A DNA stretch of 64,000 nucleotides from Anaerolineales bacterium. Its GTDB lineage: Bacteria > Chloroflexota > Anaerolineae > 4572-78 > J111. Every line of letters begins with the position of its first letter. Position 1 is the stretch's first letter. Both the position numbers and the translations under genes were made by a program. The notes below the pieces were generated by a model. It saw only the letters and a program-made list of their open reading frames with translations, was not told the origin of the DNA and made no database searches. Below are positions 51,326-59,683 of this stretch, piece after piece. The stretch lies in the NCBI GenBank assembly GCA_020634855.1, contig JACKAU010000009.1, positions 62,001 through 126,000 on the forward strand, read 5' to 3'.

Positions 51326-52054
51326 TCAGCGCACCAGTGTCATCTTCACCGAGTAGCCGTCGCCGCGATTGTAGCACAGAATCAATTCTACCGGCGCGCC
51401 GTCCTCGGCCAGGATGATGCGATGCTTGTACAGGATGGGCGCGTTTTCTTCCAGGTTTAACAACGTCGCCAAATCAGTATCGGCCAGCCGCGCTTCAATT
51501 TTTTGAACCGCGCGCTTAATGGTGTAGCCGTAGGTTTCAAGAATTTCCCAGGCGGCTCGAGAGCGCAAATCTTCCTGAAGTAGTTCGTGACACAGCTTAT
51601 AAGGGACATATTCATCGTAAACGGTCACCGGCACATCGTTGGCCCAACGCAGCGTTTGAATTCGAATAACGGGTTCGGTTTCGTGCAAAGCCAGGGCTTT
51701 GGCCACCATCAATTTGGCCGGGACCACCTCTCGACTCAAGAGCTGAACTTTGCCCTCAAAGCCTTCAGCTTTGGCCGTGTCCGAAAAACCGGTCAGTTTG
51801 TTGTGGTCGCGTTCAACATGAAACTGAGTGACAAACGTGCCAATGCCTCGACGCCGGTATAGCACCCCTTCATCGGTCAGATCAGAGATGCCCTGGCGCA
51901 CCGTCATGCGGCTCACGCCAAACTGCGAAGAAAGTTCATCCTCTGAAGGAAGCTTTTGACCTGGCGCAAACAGCCCTGATTTAATTTGTTCGCGGAGCGT
52001 TTCTCTCACCTGAACATAGAGAGCGACCCCATCAGTTTTGGTCAAAGTTGGCAT
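51326..52054 (-). CDS. GntR-family regulator, HutC subfamily
   Basis: A 242-residue regulator. The N-terminal winged helix (about 10-75) has ALYVQVRETLREQIKSGLF, LPSEDELSSQFGVSRMTVRQ and GIGTFVTQ. The UTRA ligand domain (about 95-240) includes TLRWANDVPVTVYDEYVP and the end DGYSVKMTLVR. It is the first gene of the aldolase/Dha cluster and is expected to sense one of its sugar phosphates. Confidence 0.92.
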   Translation of the reverse strand: MPTLTKTDGVALYVQVRETLREQIKSGLFAPGQKLPSEDELSSQFGVSRMTVRQGISDLTDEGVLYRRRGIGTFVTQFHVERDHNKLTGFSDTAKAEGFEGKVQLLSREVVPAKLMVAKALALHETEPVIRIQTLRWANDVPVTVYDEYVPYKLCHELLQEDLRSRAAWEILETYGYTIKRAVQKIEARLADTDLATLLNLEENAPILYKHRIILAEDGAPVELILCYNRGDGYSVKMTLVR

Positions 52055-52151
52055 CTGGTTCTCTTACTGTGCTGTCGAACTACAAGGGTTAAAAACCGGG
52101 ATGATATCTGTACTTTAGAACATTTGCACTATATTTGTCTAGTCAAAATAA

Positions 52152-52182
52152 GTCTATACATGTACCTATAATAAGTATAGAC
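52152..52182. promoter_or_regulatory. candidate GntR operator before the regulator gene
   Basis: GTCTATAC (52152-52159) and its complement GTATAGAC (52175-52182) are 15 bases apart, and a further TGTCTAGTCA word lies just beside at about 52136. HutC-type regulators commonly bind GTCTAGAC-like palindromes, so this is the probable operator. It lies about 100 bases before the regulator start. Confidence 0.6.
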
Positions 52183-52230
52183 AACCATACGATTATTATA
52201 TAACGTTTTTTCCGATTTGTCAAAGAAAAA

Positions 52231-52275
52231 GGCAAAAATGCCTTGTAAAGATACAAGGCATTTTTGCCTCCATAT
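52231..52275. terminator. perfect 17-bp hairpin
   Basis: GGCAAAAATGCCTTGTA pairs exactly with TACAAGGCATTTTTGCC across an AAGA loop. It stands between the GntR promoter and the hydrolase gene on the same strand and probably ends transcription from the hydrolase. Confidence 0.8.
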
Positions 52276-52375
52276 TAGTCCGATTATCTTCCGCCTAGGC
52301 CTCTGATGAAGTCACTCGGCATTTGTAGTCAGCCAAAATCAAACTTGCCTCACTTGCTTTTGGACGACTCAAAAG

Positions 52376-53341
52376 TCATTGGGTGATTAGGTCGATGAGA
52401 ACCGGGTAGACCACATCTACCTTTTGTTTCGGGTTGGCTGGGTCAATCATATCATGATCTAACTTCAACTCGGCCCCAAACTCGTAGGTATCAAGATAAT
52501 CAACGCCATTCCGTTGCCAATTAGCAACGACATCAGCCGTCATCTCGTTATTAACGGCGTCATCGCTGGCATTCGTCACGACAATGATAGTTGGCACCGC
52601 CGGCGGTGACTGGTCGGCCTCATCGCGCACGGCAGAGGCCAGGCGCAAGATTTGACTTAAGGCCCGGGTGGAATTTTGGGGATAGACTTGGGGGGGATTG
52701 GGGACATTGGCTTTTAGTTCATCATTTTGCCACAGGAAGAAGTTGGGCAGGATCTGAAACAGGTTGATGGCCGGCGTTGTCAATGGCGTTGGGATGACAT
52801 GCAAACCAAAAACCGGGGCCATCAGCACGGCCTGCTTAACATCGGTTCGGTCTTGAGCGGCCAGTCCGGCCAAGACACCGCCCGTCGATAAGCCGGCCAC
52901 GGTGACTTGATCGCCCAACCCTTCGGCGATGTCCACGGCTTCCGTCACAAGGATGGCCAACTCATCGGCGGTAAGGTTAGCCTGATCGGTTGACAGCACG
53001 TCCGCCAGACCGTGATGCGGCATACGGGGGATAATCACGTTGTACCCCTGAGCGTAGAAAATATCGCCCAACGCCTCAAACTGCTTGGGACAGTTGCGAT
53101 AACCGTGTAACAGAACAATCACCTGCTCAACCTTTTGGCCGTGGGTCATCACTTGCGTTTCGCAGCCAGGATACAACGCCACATCATCATCTTTAGCTTG
53201 CAGGATGTCCGCGCGAGCGATGGCTTCATCAAAACTTTTAGCCGGCACGGAGTGAATGGGCGGATCATAGTTTATGGGCAGAAATAGGGCCAGGGGTAGA
53301 ATGACCAGCAAAACCAAACTGGTTAGTAGAAACTTCTTCAT
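52376..53341 (-). CDS. alpha/beta hydrolase, membrane-anchored
   Basis: A 321-residue hydrolase. An N-terminal hydrophobic segment (about 5-22) suggests export or a membrane anchor. The oxyanion motif VILLHGYRNCPKQF, the nucleophile elbow AGLSTGGVLAGLA (GxSxG) and a late KLDHDMI with the catalytic His are present; the Asp is probably in TNASDDAVN. It is lipase- or esterase-like with unknown substrate, and has no operon partner. Confidence 0.85.
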   Translation of the reverse strand: MKKFLLTSLVLLVILPLALFLPINYDPPIHSVPAKSFDEAIARADILQAKDDDVALYPGCETQVMTHGQKVEQVIVLLHGYRNCPKQFEALGDIFYAQGYNVIIPRMPHHGLADVLSTDQANLTADELAILVTEAVDIAEGLGDQVTVAGLSTGGVLAGLAAQDRTDVKQAVLMAPVFGLHVIPTPLTTPAINLFQILPNFFLWQNDELKANVPNPPQVYPQNSTRALSQILRLASAVRDEADQSPPAVPTIIVVTNASDDAVNNEMTADVVANWQRNGVDYLDTYEFGAELKLDHDMIDPANPKQKVDVVYPVLIDLITQ

Positions 53342-53540
53342 CAGAATTTTCTCCTTAAGCGCTCCTTTAATACCATAACTGAATCATACCCTATTGAGGT
53401 GTGTTTGTCTGTCCTATAATTTGAGCAATCTTGTCATACAATCTGGACAAAAGGAGAGTCGGGTGGAAAAAAGCGAGGATAAAATGAAGATGGCAAATGG
53501 AATATAGAAACCTATAAGGGGCGAGTTTGAGCAATACCTT

Positions 53541-54188
53541 CTACACCAACCCCAACTCCTTAGCTTTGACCGCTGCCTGCGTACGATCACTAACGCCCAA
53601 TTTGCCCAAAATGTTGGTGAGATGATTCCTGACCGTACCCTCGGCGATGAAGAGGGTGGCGGCGATCTCGGCGTTGGTGGCGCCTTTGGCGACGAGGCGC
53701 AGCACTTCGATTTCACGATCGGAGAGGGGATTGACCAGGGCTTCCGGACGAGTGGTCTGGTTGGCCAGGCGGGCGAATTCGGCCACGACTTTGGCCGTGA
53801 CCGAGGGGTCTAGAATCGACTCGCCACGGGCCACGGCGCGGATGGCTTCGAGCAGGCGTGGGGTTGACACGGCCTTGAGCAGATAGCCAACCGCGCCGGC
53901 GCGCAGCCCTTCGAACACCAATTCGTCGTCGTCAAAGGTGGTCAGGACGATGACGCGACAGTCCGGTTGGGTGTCGTGCAGGCGGCGGGTGGTCTCGACG
54001 CCGTCGAGGACGGGCATGCGCATGTCCATCAACACGATGTCGGGGCGTAATTTGGCGGCCAGGCGCAGCGCCTCTTCGCCGTTGGTGGCTTCGCCCACTA
54101 CGTCGATATCCGGCTGCGTCGATAGCAGGATGCGCAGCCCATCGCGAAAGAGGGCTTGATCATCGGCCAGTAAGATTTTGATGGTCAT
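53541..54188 (-). CDS. NarL/FixJ-family response regulator
   Basis: A 215-residue response regulator. The receiver has ADDQALFRDGLRILL and the phospho-acceptor Asp in IVLMDMRMPVLDGVE, Thr in VIVLTTFDDDE and Lys in YLLKAVS. The LuxR-type HTH (about 150-210) has LSDREIEVLRLVAKGATNAE, IAEGTVRNHLTNILGKLGVS. Its ATG overlaps the kinase stop by four bases, so the two form a two-component pair. Confidence 0.94.
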   Translation of the reverse strand: MTIKILLADDQALFRDGLRILLSTQPDIDVVGEATNGEEALRLAAKLRPDIVLMDMRMPVLDGVETTRRLHDTQPDCRVIVLTTFDDDELVFEGLRAGAVGYLLKAVSTPRLLEAIRAVARGESILDPSVTAKVVAEFARLANQTTRPEALVNPLSDREIEVLRLVAKGATNAEIAATLFIAEGTVRNHLTNILGKLGVSDRTQAAVKAKELGLV

Positions 54189-55369
54189 GTCGGTATCTCC
54201 ACTTCCAGGCGAAAGCCTTGCTCTGGGGCCGTCTGAATATTGACTTGGCCGCCCACCAGTTGAACCCGTTCGCGCAGACCGAGCAAGCCGTAGCCGTTCG
54301 AGGTCTGGCCCATACCCCGGCCGTCGTCGCTGATGGTCAGGTTCACTTTATCGGGATCATAAGCCAGCACCACCTCGACCCGCCCGGCCTGGGCGTGTTT
54401 GCGCACGTTGGTCAGCCCTTCCTGAGTTACGCGATAGAGCGTCAGTTCGATAGGCGAACTGAGTGGGCGGGGCGCGCCACGCAAATCGAATTGAACCTCG
54501 GCGTCGGTGGTCGCCCGGCACTCGGCTACCAGGTCGCCAATCGCAGCCGGGAGGGGCTTTTGGTTGGCCGGCGTAGTTCGCAGCGCCCCAACTGAGCGGC
54601 GCACATCGGCCAGCGCTTCTTGCAGCAAGGTTTCGGCCTTGCTCAGCGCGTCGAGCGCGGTGGGGGCCTGGGTAGCGGCGTCAGTGGTGGCCAGCAGCGC
54701 TCTGGCGCCCTGCACTTGCATCGTTGTTGCGGTCAGATAATGGCCCAGCCCGTCGTGGATGTCGCGGGCCAGGCGGTTACGCTCTTCGACCACGGCCAAC
54801 TCTTGGAGCTGGTGCCGCGCCGTTTGCAGCACGTCCACCAATTCCTGATTGAAGCGACTGGTCAGTTCCGCCCGGCGGGTGCTGTGGCCGATCATCCCGG
54901 CCAGAAAAAAGACCGCGATATAGAAGATAGCGCCGCCGATGGCATTTTCCAGATCGGCCATAAGATATTCGCTAAAGCTGGCCAGCAGATAAAATATCGC
55001 CAGCCAGCGAACGGCGACGCGTCCCGGAAAAACAATGGTGGCCTGGATAGCCAGAATAAAGAGCAGGAAAGGGAAAGCGCCGCTCGGCGAGCGTAGGGCG
55101 ATGAGACCGATGAATAGGCCGGTCTGCACCGTAAAGTATAGGTGCGCCCGCCGGACAAAATTGTCGCTGCGAACGGCGACCGCGTACACCAAGGCAAAGG
55201 CCAAACAGAGGGTTACAAAGGCCAGACGCGCCGGCAGGTTGGTTAGACCGCCGGCGCCCAGCACCCCGATAACGACCGCCGTCAGGTAGGTCGCCACGTG
55301 GATCAACCGTAAATTGGTGAGCGGAAGAATCGGCTCTTTATTCATGATCATAGTGTAGTCCGAATTCAT
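54185..55369 (-). CDS. NarL-type sensor histidine kinase
   Basis: About 394 residues with six N-terminal hydrophobic segments and no visible extracellular sensor domain, then a HisKA_3 dimerisation region with the phospho-His in EERNRLARDIHDGLGHYLTA and HATPase_c with YRVTQEGLTNVRKHA and SDDGRGM...GYGLLGLRER. Short-loop membrane kinases of this type usually sense membrane state or a partner transporter. The ATG at 55369 lies 14 bases after the permease stop; the ATG at 55351 is an alternative. Co-operonic with the FtsX-type permease. Confidence 0.9.
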   Translation of the reverse strand: MNSDYTMIMNKEPILPLTNLRLIHVATYLTAVVIGVLGAGGLTNLPARLAFVTLCLAFALVYAVAVRSDNFVRRAHLYFTVQTGLFIGLIALRSPSGAFPFLLFILAIQATIVFPGRVAVRWLAIFYLLASFSEYLMADLENAIGGAIFYIAVFFLAGMIGHSTRRAELTSRFNQELVDVLQTARHQLQELAVVEERNRLARDIHDGLGHYLTATTMQVQGARALLATTDAATQAPTALDALSKAETLLQEALADVRRSVGALRTTPANQKPLPAAIGDLVAECRATTDAEVQFDLRGAPRPLSSPIELTLYRVTQEGLTNVRKHAQAGRVEVVLAYDPDKVNLTISDDGRGMGQTSNGYGLLGLRERVQLVGGQVNIQTAPEQGFRLEVEIPT

Positions 55370-55383
55370 CGTTCTGCGAATCT

Positions 55384-57795
55384 CTATTGATAAGCTAAAC
55401 TCTCGCGGACGCTTACGCGGGTCGCGCCGTAGGCCGGCAGCCAACTGGCGGCGATGGCTAACCCGGTGATGATCGCCAGCCAATACACGGCTCCCATGGG
55501 CGTGTAGTGAAAGATAATTTCTACGCCAAAGACGCTGCTGATCGCTTGAGTCATCAAATAACCGGCCGGCAGGCTGAGGGGCAGGGCGATGAGCCAGCTA
55601 AGCAGCCCCAGAATTAGCCCTTCGCCGATGAACAGCCGGGCAATAGACCGGGATGAAGCCCCAATGGCCCGCATCACGCCGATTTCGCGGGTGCGTTCGC
55701 GCACGCTGAGCGACAGAACGCCGCTGAGAGCGATGCTGCCGACCAGGGCAATGATGACGGCCATCGCCGCCAGCATCTTGATGATGATGCCAAAACTGTT
55801 GAGAACCCGCTCGGTAAGCTGGTTAGACGTGTCTTCACCGAAAGGACTTCGCGGATTGACCGGCAGCTCATGGCTGTCGTAGTAGGCTCGCAGCCCGGCG
55901 GCCATAGCGGCTTCGCCGGCGGCGTCGGTGCGCTCGGTTTGAATCCAGACCGTGCTGGTTTTATTGACGCTCTTGGTTTCGCGGAGCATGGCCTCGCGCG
56001 GGACGTGGGCCGAATTCGAGATGACCGGATCGAACAGCAGCCCGACCACCAACCATTTCGACTCGCCCTGGCTGCCGTGATCGAACGTTACCCAATCGCC
56101 CAGACCGACCCCGGCCTCCTCGGCTAACTTCTGGTTGAGCACGACCGCGTTGGTGTCGCCGGGCTGTAACCAGCGCCCGACTCGCAACTGCGGCCCATAG
56201 AGCTGGGTGGGCAAAGGCACGCCAAACAGTGTGGCGGTTTTGTCCGTGTTGGACTCGCGTTGGCCGGCCGGTCGAATCTTAGCCTCGGCCAGGCCCCACA
56301 TTTCCACATTTTTTACCCCCGGATAAGCCAGGGTGAGTCGTTCCACTTCTTGCATCCGTTCAGGTTCCTCAAATTGCAGGCTGACGTTGAATTTGAGGAT
56401 GGAAAAGATCAAGTCGCCAAAGGTATAGGCCACCGAGTCCTGCACGGCCATAATCATCATAAACATCAGGCCGCTGACCACCAGCGCCAGTTGGGTGATC
56501 GTCACCCGACCTCGGTTACGAAACGTATTGTTGAGGGTCAACAAAACCAGCCGGGAAATGCGTTGCACCCTGGCCAGCAGACGTTCCAGCCCACTACCGC
56601 CGCCCAGCCCGTAGGTGCTGATGGCCTCGCGCACGGTAATGCGCGCCCCGGCGAACACCGGCACCAAAGCGGCCAGCAGCGGGGCCAGCAGCGCAATCGC
56701 CGTCTGAACCAGCACGGCGGTGGACGATAGCGTCAACGGGTGAGGGTCAAGGTTGAAAACGGATAACAGGAAATTGCTCAACTGCTGCGATCCCAACGCG
56801 CTTAAAGGGATGGTGACCAGTAAGGCCAGCCCGCCGTAAATCAGCACACCGCTAAAGTAGATGAGCAAAATCCGGCCGGCTCCGGCCCCAATGGCCTTCA
56901 TGACCCCAATCTGCGTCACCTGCTGGCCGACAACAGCGGTAATGGTGTTGTAAACCAGCAGCAAGCCCAACACCAACGCCAGCCCGCCCATCACGCCTAA
57001 GATCAGAAAAACGGCATCCACAGAATTTTGATCGGCATGTTGGTTGGGATCGTAGAGGCGCGAGTCGCCGCTATCGGTCGGGATGATCCCGCCGGTATCC
57101 ACGTCCAATTTCTCCAATTGGCGCTGCACTCGGTCGGCCAGGGCTTTGATGGCGATCTCATCATAAACCGGAGCGCCGGCCAAAATCTGATTGAAGTTTT
57201 CTTCGCCGGTCAGGTTGGCAAACTCGTCGCGGCTGACGTAAAACTGGGCTTCGCCGCTGAAACTGGGCGCATTAACAAAGGGGTTGAAAATCACGCCGCC
57301 CACCTGTAAGGTGTATTCATGGTCGTCGATGCGGAAGGTGACCGGTTGTCCCCGTTGGAGGTTGAAGGCGCTGTCTGATCCCTTCTCTACGGCTACCCGT
57401 TTGCGGCTGGGCCAGTGACCATCGAGCAAGGTAAGTTTGGCATACGTTTGATCGTTGTAATCAGCTCGGGCGATCAAGTTGGCCGGCGACCAGGGTTGAT
57501 CGGGGCTGAGCCGCCATTCAATATTGGTCGAGAGGCGGCCCTCGACAGCCTGGATGCCGGGAATGCTTTTCAACGCGGTCAGTTGTTCGTCGTCAATCGG
57601 CGGGTCGGCCGACAGGTTGATCATGGCCGGCGCGGCCGCTTGCCAAACCTCGGCCAGTCGCACTCTGACAACTTCGCTGGTGGTAATAATCATACCGATG
57701 GCAAAAGCGCCCATCGCAATAATCAGCACCACTTGCGCCGTGCGGCCTTTGTTGTGCCAGATATCATTCCAGATTTTATGTTTGATAACGCCCAT
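55384..57795 (-). CDS. FtsX/MacB-type ABC permease, two-module
   Basis: An 803-residue membrane protein. It starts with a helix (IAMGAFAIGMIITTSEVVRV in blocks), then a large MacB-like periplasmic domain (about 55-255), four helices with the FtsX motif GVMKAIGAGAGRILLIYF, a second helix at about 432-450, a second periplasmic domain (about 460-660), and a second FtsX core with TREIGVMRAIGASSRSIARL, ending VSVRESLAYQ. It would work with an ABC ATPase in lipoprotein, peptide or drug efflux; no ATPase gene lies within the window nearby. The two-component genes follow directly. Confidence 0.88.
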   Translation of the reverse strand: MGVIKHKIWNDIWHNKGRTAQVVLIIAMGAFAIGMIITTSEVVRVRLAEVWQAAAPAMINLSADPPIDDEQLTALKSIPGIQAVEGRLSTNIEWRLSPDQPWSPANLIARADYNDQTYAKLTLLDGHWPSRKRVAVEKGSDSAFNLQRGQPVTFRIDDHEYTLQVGGVIFNPFVNAPSFSGEAQFYVSRDEFANLTGEENFNQILAGAPVYDEIAIKALADRVQRQLEKLDVDTGGIIPTDSGDSRLYDPNQHADQNSVDAVFLILGVMGGLALVLGLLLVYNTITAVVGQQVTQIGVMKAIGAGAGRILLIYFSGVLIYGGLALLVTIPLSALGSQQLSNFLLSVFNLDPHPLTLSSTAVLVQTAIALLAPLLAALVPVFAGARITVREAISTYGLGGGSGLERLLARVQRISRLVLLTLNNTFRNRGRVTITQLALVVSGLMFMMIMAVQDSVAYTFGDLIFSILKFNVSLQFEEPERMQEVERLTLAYPGVKNVEMWGLAEAKIRPAGQRESNTDKTATLFGVPLPTQLYGPQLRVGRWLQPGDTNAVVLNQKLAEEAGVGLGDWVTFDHGSQGESKWLVVGLLFDPVISNSAHVPREAMLRETKSVNKTSTVWIQTERTDAAGEAAMAAGLRAYYDSHELPVNPRSPFGEDTSNQLTERVLNSFGIIIKMLAAMAVIIALVGSIALSGVLSLSVRERTREIGVMRAIGASSRSIARLFIGEGLILGLLSWLIALPLSLPAGYLMTQAISSVFGVEIIFHYTPMGAVYWLAIITGLAIAASWLPAYGATRVSVRESLAYQ

Positions 57796-57956
57796 AGTGA
57801 TACCTCCTGTGCTTAACGATTGCTGTTTATCCGATGTAAGCGTTCAGCTTTCAGCGGTCAGCCGTCAGGTTAAAGATAACTGTTGAGCTTGATAGCTAAT
57901 GGCTAAGCACTGAACGCTGGCTAAGCCTACAATCAGAATAACAAAAAACTGTCGAG

Positions 57957-58025
57957 AGGTAATGTGAGGGATGTCACGGTTGAGGGTCACAATGCTGGTG
58001 TGACGGTCATAGTGAAGGGATGTGA
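57957..58025 (-). promoter_or_regulatory. GTGAC/GTCAC boxes upstream of the permease operon
   Basis: Several GTGAC or GTCAC words are clustered, including the minus-strand word TGTGACCCTC (57982-57991), 187 bases before the permease start. The same word and a similar order of boxes recur at 59549-59600 before the CPBP gene. A binding site of a common regulator is inferred. Confidence 0.45.
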
Positions 58026-58121
58026 GTGTTCTTTGGGGATGACTAAAATATTGCTCTATCCGGAACTCAGGGGATTCTGCCCGGTTTCCCTCCGTTCCTT
58101 TGCATCTAAAATAACCTTTCC

Positions 58122-58470
58122 CCGACCGCCGAACCGTCCGTACCGCCGCCGAACGGTTCCTACCGACCGCCGAACGGTTCCTACCGCCGCCGAACGGTCC
58201 GTACCGCCGCCGAACGGTTCCTACCGCCGCCGAACCGTCCGTACCGACCGCCGAACGGTTCCTACCGCCGCCGAACGGTTCCTACCGCCGCCGAACGGTT
58301 CCTACCGCCGCCGAACGGTTCCTACCGCCGCCGAACGGTCCGTACCGACCGCCGAACGGTTCCTACCGCCGCCGAATGGTTCCTACCGACTGCCGAACGG
58401 TTCGTACCGACTGCCGAACGGTTCCTACCGCCAAAAAATCGTTCCTACCGACCGCAAAGCGATTCCTACG
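58122..58470. repeat. about 17 tandem copies of a 20/21-bp GC-rich repeat
   Basis: Units of the form CCGAACGGTTCCTACCGCCG repeat 17 times, with length 20, or 21 where ACCGACCG replaces ACCGCCG. The first and last two copies have diverged. An open frame runs through it in one direction, but its product is a low-complexity Arg/Pro/Thr string that changes frame with unit length, so it is not called a gene. Confidence 0.92.
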
Positions 58471-58472
58471 GG

Positions 58473-58584
58473 CTCTATGAGGCTATTCTCTTCTTTTATA
58501 ATGGTGACAGGCACGATATTCCGATTAGCCCAAAAAAGCCACCTCCTCTATGAGGCTATTCTCTTCTTTTATAATGGTGACAGG
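58473..58584. repeat. 39-bp direct repeat pair
   Basis: A 39-base segment beginning CTCTATGAGGCTATTCTC and ending GGTGACAGG occurs at 58473-58511 and exactly again at 58546-58584, 73 bases apart. The second copy follows directly on the tandem-repeat tract and precedes the CPBP gene. A recent duplication is the likely cause. Confidence 0.9.
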
Positions 58585-58681
58585 GGGTCGAGCGGCCGAT
58601 GGATAACCGAGGCATGAAGTTAAAATCGGTAACCGGGCAGCGCTTTTTAATGGCGGCTGCCCGGTTACCCACCTCACGCAT

Positions 58682-59473
58682 TTAGGCCATGGCTACCGCT
58701 TCGAGGGGCTGGCGATGGGCCAGCCTTGACCCGGTCATCAGGATGATACCGGCCGCTACCAGCCAGAAAATCGCGGTTAACAGCCAGCTTTCAAGGACCG
58801 CGTCAGCGCCCGTAAACATCGAACCGAAATATTCGCCGCCGAGTCCGCCCTGCGCGGCGTGGGCGAGCATCACGATCAGAACCTTACCCTGGACATGATT
58901 GGCCAACCAGGTCAATATAAACTGAGCGGCAAAGGTGATCAGCATGAGCGGCAGCGTTGCGACCAGCGGTCGTTCGCTGAAAATTACCAGGGGCAAGTGC
59001 CAGCAGGCCACCAAAAGGCCCAGGATCAAGCTGGCCGTAAGGGCGGAGTGCTTTTCCTGAAGGCGCGGCATGGCGAAGCCTCGCCAGCCCGTCTCTTCGC
59101 CCAGGGCAATCAGTATGAAGTAGATCGGAAAGGTAATGAACAATGCCTCTGGCCAGCTTGTGAGCGTCTCGACGGTGGGCAAGGCTGCCCCCAGCAGCAC
59201 AGCCAGCGCCGCCGCCGCGAAGTTCATCGCTACGATCAGGATGACCGCCGTCACGTACCAGCCCAGCCTACCCTGCCGGCGGGTGATAAAGCGCCACCAG
59301 GTTTTTAGCCCGGCTCGACCATCGACGAGCGGTACCATGATCAGGGCCGCGAGGATGGGGCCGAGGGGCAGCAAATCACCGCCAAAAGGGATCAGCCACC
59401 AGGACAAGGCATAGGCCAGGATGAAAAATGTCATCAATGGGTGTTGTTTAATGGAGGTAATAAGGCGATTCAT
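58682..59473 (-). CDS. CPBP-family intramembrane metalloprotease
   Basis: A 263-residue membrane protein with eight hydrophobic segments. The CPBP (Abi, CAAX-like) signature is complete: EETGWRGFAMPRLQ (Glu-Glu and Arg), HLPLVIF and HAAQGGLG carrying the metal-binding His residues. Such proteases process prenylated or bacteriocin-like peptides, or have an immunity-type role; the substrate is unknown. AGGAG is present just before the ATG. Confidence 0.9.
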   Translation of the reverse strand: MNRLITSIKQHPLMTFFILAYALSWWLIPFGGDLLPLGPILAALIMVPLVDGRAGLKTWWRFITRRQGRLGWYVTAVILIVAMNFAAAALAVLLGAALPTVETLTSWPEALFITFPIYFILIALGEETGWRGFAMPRLQEKHSALTASLILGLLVACWHLPLVIFSERPLVATLPLMLITFAAQFILTWLANHVQGKVLIVMLAHAAQGGLGGEYFGSMFTGADAVLESWLLTAIFWLVAAGIILMTGSRLAHRQPLEAVAMA

Positions 59474-59548
59474 TTTTGACTCCTTTAGAGTTCTACACTG
59501 CCGTTGTTTTAGCTTACGACCAGTATAGCCAAAGGAAGCCGGAAAAGG

Positions 59549-59600
59549 ATGTGACAGGTGTCACTACCGAGGATCACAGTGACGGTGGGAGGGTCACAGC
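59549..59600 (-). promoter_or_regulatory. GTGAC/GTCAC boxes upstream of the CPBP gene
   Basis: GTGACAGGTGTCAC, CAGTGACGG and the minus-strand TGTGACCCTC (59589-59598) lie in the gap between the divergent CPBP and ArsR-SRPBCC genes, 116 bases before the CPBP start. The arrangement is like that before the permease gene. Confidence 0.45.
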
Positions 59601-59646
59601 GAAGTCATCTTTCTGGCCGCACGTTTGATGAATACCAAATTGCCTC

Positions 59647-59683
59647 TTGACATGTGACTAAAAGGTCACGTATAATATACCCA
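59647..59683 (+). promoter_or_regulatory. near-consensus promoter with an operator in the spacer, leaderless
   Basis: TTGACA at 59647-59652 and TATAAT at 59671-59676 are separated by 18 bases. GTGAC and GTCAC (59654-59669) form a palindrome inside the spacer, the place where ArsR-type repressors bind. The predicted transcript start is at or beside the ATG at 59683, so the message is probably leaderless. Confidence 0.75.

Noticed and set aside
55384..57795. Calling the permease MacB
   Set aside because: MacB has an N-terminal ATPase domain; here only the membrane and periplasmic parts are present.
57964..58617. Protein of about 217 residues across the GC-rich tandem array
   Set aside because: The product is a low-complexity Arg/Pro/Thr string dictated by the repeat, with shifting frame and no ribosome site.
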